Assembly (NCBI GenBank): GCA_963681505.1
Contig: OY811990.1
Span: 3,549,165-3,613,164 of the forward strand
Length of the DNA stretch: 64,000 nt
Direction of reading: 5' to 3'
Source of the DNA: Eunapius fragilis
Lineage: Eukaryota > Porifera > Demospongiae > Spongillida > Spongillidae
Shown: positions 31,474 through 43,605 of the stretch, in pieces
Layout of the letters: each line of letters opens with the position of its first letter
Position numbering within the stretch: the first letter of the stretch is position 1
Notes under the pieces: generated by a model
Databases searched by the model: none
What the model was told of the DNA's origin: nothing
Seen by the model: only the letters and a program-made list of their open reading frames with translations
Translations under genes and position numbers: made by a program

Positions 31474-32155
31474 CTATTGTAATGAACAAGGTGAGGATTG
31501 TTCCCAACAAGTACTTCTTCGGGAACGTGTCCCTCTGGTTCCTGGCCTGGACCTAACATCAGGTGAGGCTACGGGTACCCAGTCCATAGATGTTACAGTG
31601 GCTGACCCCCTCCACGGAGCCTTCAGTACCTCCCAGACCTCTGCCACTGTACCCATCATCCATGTTAACAATGCTTCCATGTTGGCACCAGGAGCCAAGC
31701 TCCTCCCTATATTGGAGGTCACACCCACCTCTAATAAAAATGGGACAGCAGTGGCAGATATCGTGACTGGTGTTTACATTGATGTGATCCTGGATCTGAA
31801 GTGGGTGTGGCAGTGGTGGGCGTGGACCTGAGGTATGGGGTGTGGCAGTGGTGGTGTCCCCAGTCCAAAACATGGCAGACGTTTGTGGGGGACATCTACT
31901 ATGGTGTGGTGGTGCCCAAGGACCCCTTGGTACAGAAGGCCACCCTCCCTGCTGGAGACTATTCCTGCCTGTGTGGAACTTCAACACACTCAAGGACAAC
32001 ACACTCTATGATATGGTGCAGTATTACCACCATAAAAACCAGACCCATGACCTGATCCATAACCTCACCATATGATCCACCTAGCCATCTTCTGTGTGAT
32101 GGTCATTACCATCATCCTGGTGGTGGTGTTCTACTGTTATCACCAATACAAGACT
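31474..32155 (+). pseudogene. Cadherin-like membrane protein fragment, broken copy
   Basis: Close copy of 55083-55797. It carries VTVADPLHGAFSTSQTSATV, the repeat GVAVVGVDLR-type segment, the final membrane-proximal HDLIHNLT and a hydrophobic stretch like LLAIFCVVVIAIILVVVFYC. Compared with the 55 kb copy it has small frame-changing indels (for example near 31550, 31785 and 32072), so no single frame spans it. It would derive from the 3' end of a large type I membrane protein. Confidence 0.7.
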
Positions 32156-32344
32156 TGGCTGGCATTGGTCTGGGGACTTGGCTGTGATCCAACCAGCAAC
32201 TTTCATTCCTGATGTAGAAAATCTTGCTCTGTTGCCATAGCTACAATTAATATTACCACATTTCAGTTCAAACGTCAGTCTTACTAAGCCTCAATTCCAT
32301 ACACTATATATTTACCAAACATGACATCACTATTACATCACCAC

Positions 32345-32462
32345 TACACAGAATACTTCAATACAGTCTTAGCACCACAGTTGGCTACATACAGACTACC
32401 ACTTATAGTATCCAGAGCAATACCACAAGGTCCATTGAGATTGCCAACTGTGTGGATCTTGT
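32345..32462 (-). pseudogene. TRIM-NHL 3'-end fragment
   Basis: The minus strand encodes the last NHL blade: ...HTVGNLNGPCGIALD... followed by LYVANCGAKTVLKYSV. It is the same arrangement as the 3' end of T5, facing the membrane-protein remnant. The rest of the TRIM gene has been lost at about 32462. Confidence 0.8.
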
Positions 32463-32699
32463 TGTTGCATGTACTGACACACTCACCTACAGAACACCAG
32501 CAGCCATTCAAGATAAGATGGACCAGTTCATTGGCACAGGTAGAAGGATATTTGGCCTTGCTTGGGACCCTAGTGAGGTGGATGTGGTTAACTCTAGTGA
32601 AGTGGGTGAGGTTACCACTAGTGAGGTGGGTGTGGTTAACTCTAGGAGGTGGGTGTGGTTACATTTATCGTGATGGTGTGTGATCATCTTAGCATGACT

Positions 32700-33290
32700 T
32701 TGTGACAAGGGCTCATGGATCTATTTCACCTTTTATTTTTGTTTGCTAACTATTCTATTTTATACACGGTGTCTATGAGTGTTAATAAGCTGTGCTGTAT
32801 ATATTTTGGAGAGAGTCATGGCGAAGAGGAGTGTGGTTGTGTGATACGTGTGGTGTATGTGCAATGTGTGGGTATGTGATGTTTAATGTACTGTGATGTG
32901 GGTGTGATATAGTGCATCACACACATCACATCACAATATGTGTGCATGCGCACATTGGACCACTTGTGAATGGTAATAACTTCTCTTCTAATTAGAAGGA
33001 AAGCACTACAAGTAAAGAAACGTCCCTATCCTTGTGAAGCCACTGTGTAAGGATGGCCTGGTAAGTACACCACATCAGTTAATCTCATCAGTTACTTCAT
33101 CACAAATCATTTGTGCACTAAACTTGCACATTGCCAGCAACATTATTAGTTGTTTAGTTTCTATTATATCATCATACTTATACTGTCCCTCTTATTTGAA
33201 AATTTTTGTGTCTTTTTGATTACTTCCAAATTTGCACCTCTTTTTATGGCACGTGACATCCCATAAAGCATGGCCCCCTCCTAAATGGGA
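32700..33290. other. No gene seen
   Basis: AT-rich DNA with tgtgatgtg repeats near 32860-32940. Only short frames. Confidence 0.4.
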
Positions 33291-33295
33291 GGGGG

Positions 33296-33400
33296 TAGGG
33301 GATGGTCAGATTGGTGTAGTGGTTACACCAATGTAATCTCAGTGCAAGGTTAGTGGTTCAAATCATACCGAGGTTCAAATTTCATCACCGTTTACGAAAA
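33296..33400 (+). mobile_element. Possible tRNA-derived SINE
   Basis: gtcagattggtgtagtggtt resembles an internal pol III box A, and ggttcaaatcata about 40 bp later resembles box B. A related start occurs at 33838 (gaactggcatagtggtgatt). Similarity is partial and no second full copy is visible here. Confidence 0.3.
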
Positions 33401-33621
33401 TGCAAGGTCAAAGGTCGACATAACATACACCTCACCATGAGTGCCTCCAACATACACCTCACCATCAGTGCTACCCGCCAATGAGGACCCATATACAATC
33501 CCTGCCAAAACCATCACCCGTGCGATGGAGCAAACAGCCCAACCCAGGCAGTCCAGTGATATGCATATACGATACCCAATTCACTGCTTTACTGCACTGG
33601 GTATAAGGAAATATATATTGC

Positions 33622-33705
33622 ATTTTTAAGCAGATTTGTAATCCAATGCATTTTTTAAGCAGATTTGTAATCCAATGCATTTTTAAGCAGATTTGTAATC
33701 CAAAT
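33622..33705. repeat. ~27-bp tandem repeat, three units
   Basis: Units of aagcagatttgtaatccaat gcatttt repeat in tandem after gtataaggaaatatatatt. Confidence 0.85.
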
Positions 33706-34664
33706 CAATACAATAGGGTCCATACAGTTTGTTTTTTTGCCCCCGCCCCATACTAAAACCTAGCAAAATACTCCATGCATTTATTCACTTGATATACCAT
33801 ACTTTTACCATGAATGGAAGGGTAGGGTATGATTGAACTGGCATAGTGGTGATTGCTCATATCACTATGTAGTGCAATACAAACCAAAAACCCATAACCA
33901 TAATCCCTAAGCAATGTGTCAATTGCAATTGGGTACCAAAACATAAGTAACACAAGAATGTTTTTGGACATCATGAGCATGCAGTACAATGAATAGGGCA
34001 TAGGCACATTAGCTCGTACACATAGAACCTCTGATAGTGAGTGTCATTGTGAGAATGTGTTGTGAGAATGTGGTTGCACAGGCACAAATTCTTTGCAGGA
34101 GTGAAAATACATTGTACACTGAATTGCAATACAGCAAGACGGGATGATCTTTTTGTCATGAAGTCGAATGCTCGACTGGACATTTAAAGCATAGATGTTT
34201 CTTGATGACATTATATGCATATGATATTTTCAGCTATGAAAGTTAATAACTTGATTATTTTAACTGGTGGTACTGCAGCTACCCCCCAGCTGTGGGAAGG
34301 CCATTGGGGCTAACAGGTTTCATATGCCTTCATGTAGTTTGTGTATGAGTGTCACACTCGTGGTAAGCCGCACTTTAGAAGCTATGGCCAAATGATGTTT
34401 CTGCTCACATGCAGCATCATAAGCCTTCTTAGTTTTAAAGAAGCAGATGTGTAGAGAGCATTGCTGCTCGCCAACTTTCTCCTGTATTCATCTTGTGACA
34501 AAAACTGTGTCATTATGTAGATGTACATCAACACTTCTTCCTAGCATCTTGCATACAATGCTCTCAGATAGTTGTTGAAGCTTATAAATCTTCGCTGTCA
34601 TCTGAGTTAGTGTATGCTCGTGATGACTATGATAAGATGGGAAAGGGATTAAACCAGCAAACAT

Positions 34665-34912
34665 ATTTAGGTGTGGTGCTCTTGGGTGCTGGTGCTCTCA
34701 GGTGTGGTGCTCCCAGGTGTGGTGCTCACGGGTGTGGTGCTCCCATGTGTGGTGCTCACAGGTGATGGTGCTGTGGTGCTCTTAGGTGCTGGTGCTCTCA
34801 GGTGTGGTGCGCCCAGATGTGGTGCTCACTGGTGATGGTGCTCTCAGATGTGGTGCTCTTGGGAGCTGGTGCTCTCAGGTGTGGTGCTTGTGGGTGCTGG
34901 TGCTCTTGGGAG
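34665..34912. repeat. ggtgtggtgctcccag minisatellite
   Basis: Degenerate units of ~17 bp (ggtgtggtgctcycrg and ggtgctggtgctct). Confidence 0.85.
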
Positions 34913-34995
34913 ATAAAGCGACTCAAGAGTCATTCTCCTGCCATACAATATTTTGATAATGGCACCTCACTTCATAGTATCGGTACAGGGTACAT

Positions 34996-35200
34996 TAGAA
35001 GGTATGGTGGGAAGGTGCGGTGTGATGAGGGTGGTAGGAAGGTAAGGTGTGATGATGGTGGTGGGAAGGTGAGGAGTGATGTGCATGGTGGGAAGGTGAG
35101 GAGTGATGAGGGTGGTAGGAAGGTAAGGTGTGATGACGGTGGTGGGAAGGTGATGTGTGATGAGGATGGTGGGAAGGTGAGGAGTGATGAGGGTCAGTAA
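34996..35200. repeat. 27-bp minisatellite
   Basis: Units like ggtgggaaggtgaggagtga tgagggt. The plus frame reads GGKVRSDEG repeats and the minus frame HHSSPSHHP; translation is not supported otherwise. Confidence 0.9.
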
Positions 35201-35401
35201 TGGTATCCAAAAATACCGAAAATCTCGTTTTTTGCTTAAAAACTGTCCATAAGATTTTCAAGACAAGTTTTTAAATGTATTTGCCTCATTACATATTCAT
35301 CATCCACTACCTTGTGTAAGCAAAGAACTCGCTGAAGTAACCATAGTTTACGTAACAGCTGTAATTGGTAAGATCTCATCGATAAGCCCTTTCCTTTGTT
35401 C

Positions 35402-35640
35402 CTACTGGGGGGCGTTTTTATGTAAACGGTCAAATGTTTTCAATGAGCTGCTAATTGTGAAATAGTGTTTATAGTTATAATTCAACTCACTGAATTTTTT
35501 GTTAAAGCGAGTTGGGCTAGTGAAACCTATATAAGGAACGTTCTTATCGGACCCCAAAGGCACCTTTAAAATAAAAAAAGGCACATTATTTTTACTTCCT
35601 CGATGCTGTCCTGGACTATAATAACAGCACAATAACATCA
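35402..35640 (-). other. Weak minus-strand ORF
   Basis: A frame with normal composition reads NNVPFFILKVPLGSDKNVPY and on to RLHKNAPQ. No domain is recognised; it may be an exon relic next to the TRRAP fragment. Confidence 0.2.
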
Positions 35641-35643
35641 CTA

Positions 35644-35828
35644 ACACCAGATCCAATCGTCAAAGAGATGGTCTATGCACGGCAGAAACTTGTTACGCAG
35701 GTCTGTGGCTAGAATATGTCTGGCAGCAATCAACAGCTCCTTCCTCAGGTGGGCTACCTCCTGGGGACAGTTCCTAAGCAACGCCACCATACCCTGGACC
35801 AGGTTAGAGGCATAGGACGCAATTGTTC
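35644..35828 (-). pseudogene. TRRAP: TRRAP exon fragment (third copy)
   Basis: The minus strand reads ASNLVQGMVALLRNCPQEV, AHLRKELLIAARHILATDLR and NKFLPCIDHLFD, matching the complete exon at 51221-51436. It has one base fewer near its start (gcaattg versus gcaacttg) and an internal deletion after LFD that removes ENLL. Low-complexity ggggca repeats replace the upstream intron. Confidence 0.8.
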
Positions 35829-35829
35829 C

Positions 35830-36070
35830 TGTGGGGAGCAGGGGGGGCATGTGTGAGTACATGTGGGGGCAGGGGGTCACGTATGGGGCAAGGGGGCAGG
35901 GGGACGTGTAGGAGGGCAAAGGGGGAAGGGGGTCATGTATGAGGGCAAGGAGGGCAGGGGGTCATGTATGAGGGTGAGGGTGAGGGGGGGCAGAGGGGGC
36001 ATGTGAGAGTACATGTGGAGGCAAGAGACCATGTATGGGCAGGGTCGCATATGAGGGCAAGGGGGGTAGC
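35830..36070. repeat. Purine-rich degenerate repeat
   Basis: Repeats of gtcatgtatgagggcaaggg / ggggca. A shorter relative flanks the TRRAP exon at 51437-51495. Confidence 0.75.
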
Positions 36071-36227
36071 TATAAGGGTACATGTGTGTTAGGTTAAGAC
36101 TACATTGTGCACGTTCCCTTGTGCCTCTCAGTTTTAACCATGCTGACTTGCACACTGTAACTACTCACCACAAAATCAACATTGTTTTTAATGGCAGTCA
36201 CAACCATGTTTGTACATGTCCTTGAAG

Positions 36228-36400
36228 TAGTGTAGGCTATTAGTGCCACTCCCCCTGGTCATAAAAGCCCATTCCTCCCGAGGGACCAAGTAAAGAGAAC
36301 AGATGCTGCTCTGATTCAGCATTTGGTCCACCAACAACTAAAGGCCAGAATCCCTTGTTTTATAACATCACGTAAAGGGACAAATGAGATATAACTATAT
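36228..36400. repeat. Dispersed ~170 bp repeat, copy 1
   Basis: Matches 44537-44706 at most positions (agatgctgctctgattcagc, atttggtccaccaacaact, ccttgttttataacatcacg). Immediately upstream of the membrane-protein exon here. Confidence 0.85.
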
Positions 36401-37100
36401 GGAGGGGGAGGGGCCTGTTCCCCTTGCCCCCAATGCCACCATTGTTGACAAGGACAACACAACTCTAGTCCATCTGGTGGCCAGACTGCTCAACCTGTAT
36501 GACCAGCCTCTTGAGGTCCTAAGTGTTTTTGGAGACCATCCTAACATCATTGTCATCACGTCAGCAGTGGGACCATCCCAGACTATGTTATGGAGCAGTC
36601 ATGTACAAACCTGTCCCACTGTATCATACTCAGGAGGTGTCCTGAGGTACACGCCCCCACTTCATTACTTCTCTGCCACACCCTGTCAGCCCATCACCTT
36701 TGTCATGAAGACCTGCGATAACAACAGTGTGGATGTCCTCAAGTGCCAGACGGCTACCATCTACATCTGTGTGCTGTTCCTCAACCACCCACTACAGTTC
36801 TCCCCAGCTGTGATGTACGTTCTGGAGGACCAGACTACCTTCACGTCTCTGAACATCTCAGCAGCTCTCTCTGATGTTGAAGATGGCACACCACCACTCA
36901 ACGGTACACACATCCTCACTGACCCCGCCCATGGTAAGGCCTATTACAACAACATCACAGGTAATGTCACGTACAGACCAGACCCTGCCTATTATGGCCT
37001 AGACCTCATCTATGTATGGGCATGTGACACCCTCAATGGCTGCATGGTGGGTAACATCACTGTGGTTGTGCAGAACGTGAACCGCCCACCATCAGTATAG
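36384..37100 (+). CDS. Cadherin-like ectodomain exon
   Basis: A 238-codon open frame; the Met is not certain because the exon could begin within the frame. Two beta-sandwich repeats of the tandem cadherin-like type are visible: NATIVDKDNTTLVHLVARLL followed by GGVLRYTPPLHYF, and YVLEDQTTFTSLNISAALSD with PAHGKAYYNNITGNVTYRPD, YYGLDLIYVWACD and VVVQNVNRPPS. Several N-glycosylation sequons (NIT, NVT, NIS, NGT) and paired Cys fit an extracellular adhesion or receptor protein. It ends in a TAG at the edge of an inverted duplication. It points toward T3 and likely is a fragment of the same family as 54374-55797. Confidence 0.7.
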   Translation: MRYNYMEGEGPVPLAPNATIVDKDNTTLVHLVARLLNLYDQPLEVLSVFGDHPNIIVITSAVGPSQTMLWSSHVQTCPTVSYSGGVLRYTPPLHYFSATPCQPITFVMKTCDNNSVDVLKCQTATIYICVLFLNHPLQFSPAVMYVLEDQTTFTSLNISAALSDVEDGTPPLNGTHILTDPAHGKAYYNNITGNVTYRPDPAYYGLDLIYVWACDTLNGCMVGNITVVVQNVNRPPSV

Positions 37101-37222
37101 GAGGATGCTTGGGGACATCCACACTGTTGTTATCGCAGGCCTTCATGTGATGGGCTGACAGGGTGTGGCAGAGAAGTAATGAAGTGGGGGCGTGTACCTC
37201 AGGACACCTCCTGAGTATGATA
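36623..37222. repeat. Inverted duplication of exon segment
   Basis: 36623-36742 and 37108-37222 are inverted copies (left atcatactcaggaggtgtcc ... acaacagtgtggatgtcctc; right is its reverse complement with a ~7-base loss and few mismatches). The spacer is about 365 bp and contains the second ectodomain repeat. Confidence 0.9.
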
Positions 37223-37430
37223 TGTTTCCGATAGTTGTCCCACACTCTATGGAGAAGAGGTCAGAGTACACAGGGTCATTGGGGGTCTGTTATGTTTAAC
37301 CCTTGAGGTCCTCAGTCAAACATTCTTACCACGTTCCCAATCTCATTCCCACAGCCATACGCTAAGCAAACATAACATCAACATGACATCATCATTACAT
37401 CAAAAACATGACATCATTATTACATCACCA

Positions 37431-40175
37431 CTACACAAAATACTTCAATACAGTCTTAGCACCACAGTTGGCTACATACAGACTACCACTTATAGGATCC
37501 ATAGCAATACCACGTGGATTAGCAAGATTGCCAACTGTGTGGATCTTGTTTCCCTGAGGATCAAAGATGGAGAGACAATTGCCACTCTTCTCACAGACAA
37601 GGCTGTAACCTTCTTCATCAATTGCTATTCCAGAAGGACCCTTTACATCTCCATATGATCTGACATAGGTCCCCTCTGGTGTGAAGACTTTGATGGTGTT
37701 AGAACCATACGCTGCAACATGGATGTTCCCTTGAGGGTCCAAGGCAAGACCCCATGGATTCTTAAAACCCTGAGCATCAGAGACATTACCATTTATGGTC
37801 AATAGGCAGATGCCATTTTGATCCAATATCACCACCCTGTGGTTAATATGGTCAGCAACAATCATCCTATCTCTTTGGTCAACAATAACTGATATTGGTT
37901 GATTAAACTGTCCCTGATCAGACCCATGTTGGCCAAACTTTTGTAATAACTGTCCTCCTGTTGTCAGCTTCTGAATGCGATGATTGCCAGTTTCAGCTAC
38001 ATACATCACATCTCCCTTGATGGATATACTATATGGAGAACTGAACTGACCATCACCACTCCCACCACTACCTATGGTTCTCTTCTCATGACCACCTTGG
38101 TCAAACACATGAATACTGTTATCAATACTGGCTACATAGATGTCTCCACTGTCATGGATGGCAATACCATATGGACCACCAATACAACTGATAACTTGCT
38201 GGGGGTTACATAAGGTGCTGTAGTTAGGCCTCACATCAAGGTCATGAGGACTGCCCTGTACATGTTCACCTTCCATTGTGATGAGGAGCTGGTGAGGACC
38301 AACAGCCTGAGGGGTGAGGGTGATGGTGTAGGTACCATCTCCATGGTCCTCCACCTTTCCTGGGACAACTGCTCCATCATGTGACTTAGGCCTCAGCTCA
38401 GCCTTCACCTGCAGACCACCATATGGGTACCTCTCTCCCTCTGAGCTCTTGGTCTCCACTTTTACACTATACACCTTGTCCATCCTGGCTGCTGACTTAG
38501 AAGACCATGTGGTCTGTGATGGAGATGGAGGTGAGGCCATTACATGACCAAATATGGAGAGTTCCTTCATCAGAGAATCAGTTTGTAGTGTCACATGTAT
38601 GTCACTGGACTGACTGGGAGTGAGGGAGACTCCCTCAACCTTCTTCAGGGTGGCCTTCAGTTCAGTGGGTAGCAGATCTCCAAGAGCTACCACCTCATGG
38701 TCAGTGTGGGTCTGGAGGATGTGGGAGGTCATCTCGGTGTAGCGACCAATCTCATCTTGTATCTTCACTAGCTGTTCCTTCTGGAGGGACAGAGCTGTTG
38801 TCTTGGAAAGTGAAATGGCCTCTATCTCTGACAACAGTGTCTTTTTCCTTTCCTCTATGGCTTGGTGGAGCTGTTCAAAGGCTTGGTTTATGAGCGGTGT
38901 GGCATTCTCTCTGGAAGTCTCAACCTGTTCTGCCATCTTGTCATTGGCACCAACGGCACTGGTCAGCTTTGAGGCCATTTCCTGTGCACACACAAGTGCT
39001 TCTCTCATTCCATCTCTGTGGACCTTTGCAATATTGCACACCTCAGCAATCCTGTGGTCCTTGTGAAGGACTAGGGTACAGTCTCTGCAGACCAGACACT
39101 GACAGGTCTCACAGTAGAATTTTAACTCTTCTTTCTGGTGATGAGGTTGGGAGCAGAGATGTTCAGTTGGTGTCATGATGGATGGAAGTAGTCTGACAGA
39201 CTCCTGGTCTAGTCCTACCATCTGGTGATGGAGAAGTATCTTATTGCGTTTGTGGTACTCATTACAGAAGGTACAGAGGAACTGACCACATGTACAACAG
39301 AACACCACTGCAGGCCCCTTGTCCCCATCAATACAAGCATCACATGACTTTTCACCACCACTGCCAATCTTGGACATGTACCCAGCCACCTCCACCTCAA
39401 AGCCAAGATGGAGGTTCTGAGGTATAGCATTGACTCCACCCTCTGGTATGGTGATACTTCTCTGACAGGTAGGACACTCCATCTTCTGCTTGTCCCCAGA
39501 CCTCTCTATCTCCATATGCAGACACTGCCCACAGAAAGAGTGTAGACATGGAAGGATCCTAGGGTCTGTGTAGGGCTTAGAGCACAGCTGGCATATGGTG
39601 TGTGGAGGGAAGAGGCCAGACCTGTGGAAGAATAAAAATTGATACCATAGGACGAAGAGACATTACTAGGCCCCCCCCCCCCCCCCCCTCCTTCCACCTC
39701 CCCCCTCCACTTGGAAACGATAAAGATTACGAATTTCGTGTGCGTTTCGATTTCCGTAAACTATTTGAGGTGAGATTCTAGGTTATGTCTACAGGTGTTC
39801 GGAATGCTATTGTCTCGGTCCTGCAGGTTATAGGGTCCCGTTTAAACACCCCGCTAGTGCTGGCCAAAGAAAACCTCAAGGGCTTCGGGCCCACCAACGA
39901 CCCGGTTCGACGATCAATTAACAGTAGGAAAAAAAGTACAGAAAACACCTATTTTTTGAAGCCTTAACAATACCACAAGGCAATAGTTCTTGTGCAGCAG
40001 CAAATAGTAGACCACATAACATCTAGCAGAGTTGGGACGGAAATAAATGAGCGGACGCCTATGCTGTGCCCATAACTAGGGGGACCATTCGTATAGCAAA
40101 TTATAGTACATATCTGTTAATGGGTGTTTGAGCTTACCTGCTACGTAAGTCGTCTTGTTCGGACGATCTCAACAT
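37431..40175 (-). CDS. TRIM-NHL gene T3, complete
   Basis: Exon 1 (40138-40175) encodes MLRSSEQDDLRS and splices (gtaagc; acceptor ttccacag) to exon 2 (37431-39621), giving 742 residues. RING C3HC4 at residues 23-65 (CQLC, CLHSFCGQC, CPTC), B-box 1 ~105-150, B-box 2 ~166-205 (CETCQCLVCRDC...HKDH), coiled coil ~210-325, filamin repeat ~385-478, six NHL repeats ~485-742. Likely an E3 ligase whose NHL propeller selects the target. The 516-bp intron holds a C-tract and a plus-strand ORF of unclear meaning. It is the left half of a segmental duplication with T4. The reading frame is intact and the filamin and RING parts are nearly identical to T4, while blade-face residues differ. Confidence 0.9.
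39665..39700. repeat. C-tract in T3 intron
   Basis: About 20 C residues followed by tccttccacc lie 45 bp upstream of the exon-2 acceptor on the minus strand. The same tract occurs in T4 at 47559-47577. Confidence 0.9.
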
Positions 40176-40200
40176 CGCGATATTCGAATAAGATAATACA

Positions 40201-40225
40201 CCACGCTCTCACGTGCAAGGCTTAC
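40201..40225 (-). promoter_or_regulatory. Conserved CACGTG element upstream of T3-T5
   Basis: CACGTG (40210-40215) lies about 35 bp upstream of the T3 start codon within gcacgtgag(a/g)gcgtgg. The same element sits at 48120-48125 (T4) and 58574-58579 (T5). In T5 the surrounding sequence has diverged, yet the element is kept. A shared promoter motif (bHLH-type E-box) is a reasonable guess; function not shown. Confidence 0.35.
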
Positions 40226-40635
40226 GAGAGGGAGTGGTTCCTTTTGGCTGCTATGTACGTACATCAATATCTTACTTTCATTTTCAACATATAGCTCTCA
40301 TACAAAGACAAACTTTTGTTCAACATGAATATGTCACAGACAGTAATACATGTAATATTGAAGGTCTGGTATACCACACAGCTCGGGGCAAAGAATGTCC
40401 CAGCCCTCTTGGGCTTAGAAGTAGACCATCCAGATAACACATGGTGTTATGAGAACACCTCATCACATTTGAACTGATGTGCACATAAACCACTCACTGG
40501 GCAGGAGCAGGGGTTCTTGGTGGAAACCTTGGAGACTGACAAGACCCAAGGAAGGGGCTCTCATGGAACTTAAAGTGCAAGGAAAGGGTGGTACATATTA
40601 CGCCCCCACACATGGGCACACGCCCCCTTGCTTAC

Positions 40636-41497
40636 TTGGACATTGCTCAGGTGTAGATGGTGAAGCCATGCCGGGACTGGACTGACCAGATGGGGCTGGG
40701 GACTGGGGCTCAGGATTGTCCACAGGAGACAAGTACTGTCGCCAGTAGTCCCCAGAGATACCCATCAAACGTTGCATCACCTGTTCATTGGGTGAGGGGA
40801 TGAGGGAGAGAGTGGAGTTAGAGCTACACACAGAGGATTCAAATAGACAACCTTTGGTTGCAGCTGTGTGTCCTTCCACATGTCTGAAGGCTCTGGGTTT
40901 GCACAAGCAAAGCCCACAATAGTTGGCCCAAACACTTTGGCAAGGCTGGTGGCTGTGGGCATCTTGTCAGACTCACTGTGTGTTGCAATCCTGTAGACAC
41001 ACAAGGATGTATGAATGCACGTCTTTACATACAACAGGTGGGGTGTACTTCTGCATATGGAGGATGATAAAAGCCAGTGTGTGTTTGTTAGCAGGAGGAA
41101 GTTCAGCTATGGTCTCAAGGGTAGAGGCCAGACAATTCTCTTCAGCTTCACTTTCTGTTTGTACACAGATGAATGAATGAATGCAGTAGGGTCAGTTATT
41201 TCCCTCTCCATACCAGCGGCTTGCAAGAAGGCATTATGCATCTTGAAGGTGAGGAGAGGTTCCCTCAGACACCTCAGGAAGTCCTTGAGCACACCACACA
41301 CCACACTGATGTCCTGCACTCCCTCCAAGAAGGAAGGGTTCCCTTTGGCCTTCAGCAGACGCTCCTTGAGCTCCTTGACCATCTTATCAGAGCTACAGGT
41401 GAGAGAATGGAGAGGTGATGGAGGGGCTGGTGTTGAAGTGGTGCACTCACCCTGGTACCCGATACAGTCCCACATCTGCTAGGCCTCTTTGCTCAAT
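40636..41497 (-). CDS. RACGAP1: RACGAP1-like RhoGAP domain exons, copy 1
   Basis: Five minus-strand exons splice in frame: ~41497-41451 (EQRGLADVGLYRVPG, carrying the catalytic arginine finger in GLYR), 41392-41214 (SDKMVKELKERLLK ... LKDFLRCLREPLLTFKM), 41154-41049 (ETIAELPPANKHTLAFIILH), 40990-40852 (TSLAKVFGPTIVGFACANPE) and 40780-40636 (VMQRLMGISGDYWRQYLSPV). They match the RhoGAP part of RACGAP1/MgcRacGAP, the centralspindlin GAP acting on Rho/Rac/Cdc42 in cytokinesis. One intron is only 59 bp. The coiled coil and C1 domain that should precede it are not found, so this is a gene 3' portion or a fragment. The domain itself is undamaged. Confidence 0.85.
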
Positions 41498-43429
41498 CTC
41501 ATGGTCAGTGAGGGAGTTGTTAGTATATTAATATGATGAAAGGGAAATTTTTTATAGGTTTCTAATTCTAAAAACATTTGAATGGAACCTTTTGGATACA
41601 TGAGACAGAAATAACATTACCATGGTAACAATGGTTGAAAGTTGCACACACACTTGGACCATCAAGGGTAAGACATATAACTTGTCTTACCCTTAATATT
41701 CCTTGTCTTTGCAGGGTGAGTTTGTGACACTGTTTCTCCCATCTATAGCATAATAAAAGGTTTCCACTTCCTTTCATGTTTCTAACACATCTGGTCCATG
41801 CAAACCAATCTTTATCACTTATCTACATAACACATGAACATGATAATAAATGATCACTTCATAAGCCAGTTGGTTCATGGATAAAGGTTGCACACACATC
41901 CATGGCTATACCATTCTCTTTAGTACTTCAGGACCCATACATAGAAGGCACCTATGCTCCTAACGGCCCGTGGTGTTGGATACATGAGTACAAAGGGGAC
42001 ATTAACGGAGAAGGTCTGCTGGCCTTCAGGATAGCCTTCCACCTGCCTGTTATTATAGGCACCATAACATGCATGCATGTGGTAGTATGCACACACCCAT
42101 CACTGGTCAGAGCATGTAACATTGTGACGTTAGGTTAAGGCCGGCATGCACGGGTCGACTTCCTGCCGATTAATCGCCTGCAACTCGAATGAACATGGGT
42201 GAAAATTCTGTAAACTATGTATGCTGGCCTTCACCTTTCACTGCCTCAATCCTATATAAGGCAATTAGCCACTCTTTAAAAGATTATATTAACCCTAAAT
42301 GAAGCACACCTCTCTAGTCAGAAGACATATACACATTTTAAGCATGGCTGTTATTGTTTGGTGTACGTTATACATTTGCAGGTCACCATAAACACCCACA
42401 CCATAACACACACACACCCTAGCCTTCACACATATGCTCTTGACAATAACTCACCGTAGTCAATGGACGATCCAGGTACTTTACAGGACCCCGCCCCCCA
42501 AGTGATGGTCTTCATACCACACACCAATGTCTTCACCATGGTGCGACAGTCAGTGACAGATACGGGGATGACTGTACTCATGGCCACCATAGAGCAGGCT
42601 ACTTGGGGGGGAAAGGTAAGGAGAGGTGTGATATGAAAGTAGTGTAGGAAGGGTGGGGTGAGGGGGGACATTGGTGTGGTCATCAGACCCCTCCCCTCTT
42701 CTTCATACACTCACCATGCCTCCCTCCCTCCCTCCCCTAATGTACCAGATGAAGATGGAGCAGGTGAGCCAGACTTCTTCACATCTCCATTGGGTGTGCT
42801 GGAGGTAACAGCTGTCTCATAGCTGGGGCTAACCCCAGGGTCACTGGGGGGTGATGGCTGACAATGTTTGAACAGTTCGGGGATCTTGTACAGCGCTATG
42901 GCTTTGAACTTGAGTATGAACACCTCCATCATCTTCATGAGCAGCTCCCTGGCCCCAGTGTCCTGCTCTGACTTCACCCTGATGCTCTCCACCAGGTTGA
43001 GCAGCAGCTTGCATGACATCATCTGGATGCTCACAGGGATGGTGTCATCGTGGACATTATTAGCAAACAGGTGGACGGCCATTGACAGCTGCTGCAGGGT
43101 AAGTTGGGTACGAATATGGTGGACCAGATCAGCCAGTATACTGTATGCCAGAGACCTGATTGGTTGGGAGGAAATCATTTAATAATAGCACATTAAAATC
43201 ACATAACACCACACCCTCACACCTAACACCTCTCTGATAAAACCTCACACTGAAAGTGAAAGCGAAATCACCAGAGCTGTCAAGATAAACATTTATAAAC
43301 TCACCTCCAGAAGTTGGAACATTCCAGTGAGGATACCCTGTAAAGAATGAGACCTGGTCACATCACAACAGCAACCAACATCAGTCCAAACCATTACTGC
43401 ATCTCAGAACATGTACTCAAACCACACAC

Positions 43430-43605
43430 GTGCACACACACACAGATACACACATGCACACTCAGGCACACCCACACACATCCACACACATCCACACCCA
43501 CACTCACACACACTCAGCACACACCATACACACAAACACACTCAGCACACACACACACATACACACACCACACACACACAAACACACACACACACACACA
43601 CCTTC
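43430..43605. repeat. (CA)n-rich array
   Basis: Imperfect cacaca/cacacc repeats to the left of the inverted TRRAP exon. Confidence 0.9.

Noticed and set aside
33296-33400. Functional tRNA gene
   Set aside because: The A and B box matches are imperfect and acceptor arms do not pair; at most a SINE relic.
38803-39178. Plus-strand ORFs over T3 (also in T4, T5)
   Set aside because: They mirror the coiled-coil and B-box code on the opposite strand and recur only because the genes are paralogues.
39785-39967. Plus-strand ORF MSTGVRNAIVSVLQVIG in the T3 intron (also in T4)
   Set aside because: It is identical in both recent duplicates, so its presence twice gives no evidence of selection; no domain or splice partner recognised.
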